Shown in pieces: positions 6,537-7,969 of a stretch of DNA of 7,969 nucleotides; position 1 is the stretch's first letter, and every line of letters begins with the position of its first letter. This DNA is from an uncultured Collinsella sp. (GTDB taxonomy: Bacteria > Actinomycetota > Coriobacteriia > Coriobacteriales > Coriobacteriaceae): positions 1 through 7,969 of the forward strand of contig URTL01000089.1 in the NCBI GenBank assembly GCA_900550785.1, in the 5' to 3' direction. The notes beneath the pieces were generated by a model. The model ran no database searches, was not told the origin of the DNA, and saw nothing but the letters and a program-made list of their open reading frames with translations. Made by a program: the position numbers and the translations under genes.

Positions 6537-6785
6537 ATGCATGATGTTGGAATGAACATGAGCCAGCTTGCCATGAGCGTCAAGCAGGTCGACGACACCA
6601 TCGAGCTCGCTCACGAATGGAGCCATCAGTTGCTGCATGCGACCGAGAATTTTGACATGGAGCGCATCGGCGCCAAGCTCGAGGCCGCCATGGCCGCGCT
6701 GCACGAGGCGCATGACGCGCTCGAGGGCTACGAGGAAGCCATCGAGGCCGACCACAACTCCGTCGGCTCCGTGAAGCTGGTGTAA
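6537..6785 (+). CDS. Small helical His-containing protein of unknown function, cotranscribed with nikR
   Basis: This 82-residue acidic protein has no signal peptide, no membrane span and no cysteine. I do not recognise the family. Residues about 9-73 look almost wholly helical, probably two antiparallel helices broken near 36-40 (TENFD). H26, H30 and H34 are spaced at i, i+4, i+8 and would line one helix face next to E27 and E23; H56 and H59 lie on the second helix, and the N-terminus is Met/His-rich (MHDVGMNM). The start is supported by AAGGAGA at a good distance. The stop is separated by a single base from the GTG of nikR, so the two are almost certainly cotranscribed and perhaps translationally coupled. 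A link to nickel handling is inference from context only. Confidence 0.85.
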   Translation: MHDVGMNMSQLAMSVKQVDDTIELAHEWSHQLLHATENFDMERIGAKLEAAMAALHEAHDALEGYEEAIEADHNSVGSVKLV

Positions 6786-6786
6786 G

Positions 6787-7299
6787 GTGGCCGAACACGA
6801 GCACAGCTGCGGGTACGAGCACGAGCATCCGCACGGGGCGGACGGTGACGCGGGCTGCCACTGTAGTGGTTCCGGCTCCGAGCTGGTCCGTTTTTCGGTT
6901 ACCGCACCCGACGACCTGCTGCGCCGTTTTGACGAGCAGATCGCACGCCGCGGCGACGTGGCCAACCGATCCGAGGCCGTGCGCGACCTGATTCGCGCCT
7001 CGATCGCCAAGGAGCAGATGCGCACGCCCGATGAGCACGTTATCGGGTCGCTCACCATGATCTACGACCATCACACCGGCGATCTGACGCGCCGCCTGGA
7101 CGAGGTGCAGCACGACTACACCGACGAGATCGTATCGACGATGCACGTGCATTTGGATCACCACAACTGCTTGGAAATCCTGGCACTCAAGGGTCGCGGC
7201 GAGCGCGTCTACGAACTAGCCGACCGTCTGCTGGGCCTGCGCGGCGTTAAGCACGGCGAGCTCACGTGCGCCGCCACCAAGCAGAGCCTGGGGCTGTAA
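6787..7299 (+). CDS. nikR: Nickel-responsive regulator NikR with His/Cys-rich N-terminal extension
   Basis: NikR is a tetrameric repressor that binds DNA when loaded with Ni(II) and usually controls nickel uptake. The protein has 170 residues against about 130-150 usually. Residues 33-73 form the ribbon-helix-helix domain (VRFSVTAPDDLLRRFD, then NRSEAVRDLIRASI). The C-terminal ACT-like domain carries all four high-affinity nickel ligands, H109, H120, H122 and C128, matching E. coli H76, H87, H89 and C95 in spacing; the core is MHVHLDHHNCLEI. Residues 1-31 form an extra tail with six His and three Cys (HEHSC, HEHPH, CHC), a likely additional metal site. The GTG at 6787 starts one base after the previous stop and has no clear ribosome site. 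No in-frame ATG, GTG or TTG was seen between this GTG and the ribbon-helix-helix domain, so the tail appears genuine. No classic GTATGA-N16-TCATAC operator was found here. Confidence 0.95.
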   Translation: MAEHEHSCGYEHEHPHGADGDAGCHCSGSGSELVRFSVTAPDDLLRRFDEQIARRGDVANRSEAVRDLIRASIAKEQMRTPDEHVIGSLTMIYDHHTGDLTRRLDEVQHDYTDEIVSTMHVHLDHHNCLEILALKGRGERVYELADRLLGLRGVKHGELTCAATKQSLGL

Positions 7300-7321
7300 C
7301 GGGATTTCCCGCAGCGCACCT

Positions 7322-7394
7322 GCCAAATAGGGACAGGTTTGTTTTGGCAGGTTTAGAAGTTTTACCTACCAAAATAAACCTGTCCCTTTTTGGT
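7322..7394 (+). repeat. Long hairpin element between nikR and hypF; terminator or REP-like palindrome
   Basis: Arms 7322-7352 and 7364-7394 pair over about 31 positions with a C-A and a T-T mismatch and few G-U pairs, around an 11-base loop. The core arm begins AGGGACAGGTTT and is answered by AAACCTGTCCCT, followed by TTTT. As a transcript it would end nikR well. It is much longer and more AT-rich than the other terminator here, and GGGACAGG/CCTGTCCC ends are typical of dispersed palindromes mobilised by IS200-like (RAYT) transposases. Which role holds cannot be decided from one copy. Confidence 0.75.
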
Positions 7395-7416
7395 CGGTTT
7401 TGATGAGGGGTGTCGC

Positions 7417-7969
7417 ATGCGGCATGTGCATATTCATGTGACGGGCATTGTGCAGGGCGTTGGCATGCGACCGTTTGTGTATCGCGGAGCCATGACGCAT
7501 GGCATTTGCGGATGGGTGCTCAATGCGGGCGACGGCGTGCATATCGAGGCGCATGCTCCGGCCGATGCGCTCGATGCTTTTGTTGCCGCGCTTTCCGAGC
7601 ATGCGCCTGCAGCAGCCCGCGTAGAGCATGTCGAGGTTGTGGACCTGGCAGCCAACGGTTGGGACGCCGCCAATGAACAGGGCTTTCGCATCGTAGCATC
7701 GCAGGACCAGACCGCGCACACCACACTCGTCTCGCCCGATATCGCTACCTGTGACGATTGCCTGCGCGAATTGTTCGATCCCGCCGACCGACGCTATCAC
7801 TACCCCTTTATCAACTGCACTAACTGCGGCCCACGCTTTACCATCATCCGATCGCTGCCGTATGACCGAGCGGCTACCTCTATGGACCGTTTCCCCATGT
7901 GCCCCGCCTGCGCCGCAGAGTATGCCGACCCGCTCGATCGGCGGTTTCACGCGCAGCCCGATGCCTGCT
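7417..7969 (+). CDS. hypF: [NiFe]-hydrogenase maturation carbamoyltransferase HypF, 3' end outside window
   Basis: HypF uses carbamoyl phosphate and ATP to make the thiocarbamate on HypE that becomes the cyanide ligands of the [NiFe]-hydrogenase active site. The first 184 residues are seen, of about 750 expected. Residues 1-93 are the acylphosphatase domain with GIVQGVGMRPFVYR (10-23; catalytic R18) and N36. Next comes the zinc-finger-like region with C112-x2-C115-x18-C134-x2-C137 and C162-x2-C165-x18-C184; the window stops exactly at C184, so the last Cys pair is only half seen. Then YrdC and Kae1-like domains should follow. The ATG at 7417 has GAGGGG 6 bases upstream. It lies 117 bases after nikR, across the long hairpin. 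No promoter is evident in the short stretch behind the hairpin, so expression may depend on read-through. Confidence 0.96.
   Translation, partial: MRHVHIHVTGIVQGVGMRPFVYRGAMTHGICGWVLNAGDGVHIEAHAPADALDAFVAALSEHAPAAARVEHVEVVDLAANGWDAANEQGFRIVASQDQTAHTTLVSPDIATCDDCLRELFDPADRRYHYPFINCTNCGPRFTIIRSLPYDRAATSMDRFPMCPACAAEYADPLDRRFHAQPDAC

Overview
The window is GC-rich, densely coded bacterial DNA with no rRNA, tRNA, CRISPR array or transposase gene. Gene content, codon use and layout suggest an anaerobic gut actinobacterium of the class Coriobacteriia, with Collinsella as the best guess. That assignment is an inference from general familiarity and was not tested by a search.

Left part (1-3013, minus strand): a nadA-nadB-nadC operon for de novo NAD synthesis from aspartate. 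NadB oxidises aspartate to iminoaspartate, NadA (an Fe-S enzyme) condenses it with dihydroxyacetone phosphate to quinolinate, and NadC (cut by the window start) converts quinolinate to nicotinate mononucleotide. In front of nadA lies a perfect 21-bp inverted repeat that overlaps the likely promoter, a strong candidate for an NAD/niacin-responsive operator.

Middle (3219-5218, plus strand): a two-gene signalling operon divergent from nadABC, with a LytTR-type response regulator followed at a TGATG junction by a multi-pass GHKL histidine kinase of the AgrC/ComD type. No peptide-signal or AgrB-like gene is visible beside it. Convergent to it (5283-5858, minus) is a small protein that looks like a uracil-DNA glycosylase fold stripped of its catalytic motifs. 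It is divergent from thioredoxin trxA (5995-6315, plus), and the two share a promoter region holding a 10-bp perfect inverted repeat.

Right part (6427-7969, plus strand): after a clear intrinsic terminator comes a nickel-related block. It holds an 82-residue helical, His-containing protein of unknown function, the nickel-responsive repressor NikR with an unusual His/Cys-rich N-terminal extension, a long palindromic hairpin element, and the 5' part of hypF, the carbamoyltransferase needed to mature [NiFe]-hydrogenase. The grouping suggests that nickel sensing sits beside hydrogenase maturation here.
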